Program-made: the position numbers and the translations under genes
Source of the DNA: Tannerella sp.
Lineage (GTDB): Bacteria > Bacteroidota > Bacteroidia > Bacteroidales > Tannerellaceae
Length of the DNA stretch: 5,902 nucleotides
Direction: 5' to 3'
NCBI GenBank assembly: GCA_031282485.1
Contig: JAITDQ010000176.1
Coordinates: 1-5,902 of the forward strand
Notes under the pieces: model-generated
What the model was told of the DNA's origin: nothing
Database searches by the model: none
What the model saw: the letters and a program-made list of their open reading frames with translations, nothing else
Shown: piece by piece, positions 4,482 through 5,902 of the stretch
How the letters are laid out: every line of letters starts with the position of its first letter
Position numbering within the stretch: position 1 is the stretch's first letter

Positions 4482-5902
4482 ATGGACATATTGTATATCA
4501 TAGCAATAATCGGCTCATTTATTTTGGGCGGTTTTCTGACATGGTTCATCACACGGATATTCTCCAAATCAAGGCGTAAAAAAAGGATTAAGGAGATTGA
4601 ACGGGAAACCGAAGTGATGAAAAAGAACAAAATGCTTGAAGTGAAGGAGAAATTCATTCAACTCAAAGCAGAGCTGGAAAAACAGGTAAATATGCGTAAT
4701 GCAAAAATACAGTCCGCCGAAGCCAAACTCAAACAGCGCGAAACCGCTTTTTCACAAAGACAGGAAGAACTGCAGCGCAAAAATGCGGAAATAGACGCCA
4801 TTAAAGAAAATCTGGCAACACAACAGGCCGTCATAGAAAAAAAACAGCAGGACCTGGAAAAAGTACATCAGCGCGAAGTTGAACAGCTGGAAGCCATTTC
4901 CGGATTATCGGCCAAAGAAGCGAAAGACCGCCTTGTCGAATCATTGAAAGACGAAGCCAAGTCCGACGCCACTTCGTATATCAACGAAATCATGGAAGAA
5001 GCGAAGATGACGGCCGGCATGGAAGCCAAGAAAATTGTTGTGCAGTCCATCCAGCGGGTAGCCACGGAAACGGCGATCGAAAACTCCGTAACCGTATTCC
5101 CGATAGAATCGGACGAAATCAAAGGGCGTATTATCGGACGCGAAGGCCGTAACATACGCGCACTCGAAGGCGCCACCGGCATCGAAATAATCGTTGACGA
5201 CACACCCGAAGCCATCGTGCTTTCGGGTTTTGACCCCGTTCGCCGCGAAGTAGCCCGCCTCGCGCTGCACCAGCTGGTACAGGACGGACGTATCCATCCG
5301 GCACGCATCGAAGAAGTAGTCGGCAAGGTAAAAAAACAGGTCGAAGAGGAAGTCATCGAAACCGGTAAACGCACAGCCATTGACCTTGGTATTCACGGTC
5401 TTCACCCGGAACTGATCCGCCTGATAGGAAAAATGAAATACCGCTCATCGTATGGCCAGAACCTGCTGCAACACGCCCGCGAAACGGCAAACCTCTGCGC
5501 AACAATGGCCTCGGAGCTTGGCCTCAACCCGAAGAAGGCGCGTCGCGCCGGACTTTTGCACGACATAGGCAAGGTACCTGACGACGAACCGGAATTGCCG
5601 CACGCCGTATTAGGCATGAAACTTTGTGAGAAATATAAGGAAAAACCGGATATCTGCAACGCCGTAGGAGCGCACCACGACGAAATGGAGATGCAAACCA
5701 TGATCGCACCGATCGTACAGGTCTGCGACGCCATATCCGGCGCACGTCCGGGCGCACGCCGCGAAATCGTCGAAGCATACATCAAACGCCTCAACGACCT
5801 CGAACAGCTGGCCATGTCCTATCCCGGCGTAATCAACACGTACGCCATACAGGCCGGCCGCGAGTTGCGCGTCATCGTCGGCGCCGACAAGATAAACGAC
5901 AA
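4482..5902 (+). CDS. rny: Ribonuclease Y (3' end outside window)
   Basis: RNase Y is a membrane-anchored endoribonuclease that initiates mRNA decay. From ATG 4482 the frame is open to the window edge, with 473 codons of an expected 510-520. Layout: an N-terminal membrane helix at about 3-24 ([20 protein letters not shown]), a basic stop-transfer patch KSRRKKR, a long charged coiled coil at about 35-170, a KH RNA-binding domain from about 203 with GREG at 219-222 as its GxxG loop, and an HD hydrolase domain. Its metal ligands are visible: His331 (QHARE), His360-Asp361 in LLHDIGK, His398-His399-Asp400, and Asp416 before GARPGARRE. The start is chosen because the membrane helix follows at once; an A-rich leader precedes it. 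It lies 101 nt after zapA. About 35-45 C-terminal residues are missing. Confidence 0.97.
   Translation, partial: MDILYIIAIIGSFILGGFLTWFITRIFSKSRRKKRIKEIERETEVMKKNKMLEVKEKFIQLKAELEKQVNMRNAKIQSAEAKLKQRETAFSQRQEELQRKNAEIDAIKENLATQQAVIEKKQQDLEKVHQREVEQLEAISGLSAKEAKDRLVESLKDEAKSDATSYINEIMEEAKMTAGMEAKKIVVQSIQRVATETAIENSVTVFPIESDEIKGRIIGREGRNIRALEGATGIEIIVDDTPEAIVLSGFDPVRREVARLALHQLVQDGRIHPARIEEVVGKVKKQVEEEVIETGKRTAIDLGIHGLHPELIRLIGKMKYRSSYGQNLLQHARETANLCATMASELGLNPKKARRAGLLHDIGKVPDDEPELPHAVLGMKLCEKYKEKPDICNAVGAHHDEMEMQTMIAPIVQVCDAISGARPGARREIVEAYIKRLNDLEQLAMSYPGVINTYAIQAGRELRVIVGADKIND

Noticed and set aside
4868..5815. Long minus-strand frames opposite rny (up to 170 codons)
   Set aside because: They are Ser/Arg-rich antisense shadows of the rny coding sequence, with no leader, promoter or family motif.

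Overview
The window looks like chromosomal DNA of a Bacteroidetes bacterium, most likely order Bacteroidales. Three things point there. Promoters have the phylum's -7 element TAnnTTTG, with a -33 TTG/TTTG about 18-20 nt upstream. Start codons are preceded by A/T-rich leaders rather than Shine-Dalgarno sequences. The proteins also carry lineage-typical variants, such as the TKSD G4 motif in Obg and the [10 protein letters not shown] stretch in the RNase Y HD domain. The genus cannot be named from the sequence alone.

Layout. Positions 1-270 hold the C-terminal end of a glutathione peroxidase family gene (+). Positions 271-975 have no intact gene. They appear to be a decay zone: a minus-strand remnant of a secreted FAD-dependent oxidoreductase (about 330-551), then a short plus-strand patch (740-902) with a good -7 element and two overlapping mini-frames that resemble pieces of unrelated protein families. 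From 895 a textbook promoter drives hpt-adk-obgE (976-3312), a housekeeping cluster for purine salvage, adenylate balance and ribosome-associated GTPase function. A 67-residue winged-helix protein (3415-3618) follows with its own promoter and a strong intrinsic terminator. A new promoter at about 3729-3759 starts a two-gene unit encoding a small coiled-coil protein and ZapA. A stable hairpin followed by a T-rich tract separates these from rny (RNase Y), which begins at 4482 and runs off the right edge with about 473 codons present.

How the parts relate. hpt, adk and obgE are probably one transcript: gaps are 29 and 76 nt and no terminator is visible between them. The coiled-coil gene and zapA are 3 nt apart and almost certainly co-translated, which suggests that the unnamed protein works with ZapA at the division septum. 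rny may be expressed by read-through past the hairpin or from a promoter I could not identify.

I found no convincing new multi-gene system. The points most worth a second look are the coiled-coil partner of ZapA, the hairpin and 26-codon frame in front of rny, and the gene remnants between the peroxidase gene and hpt.
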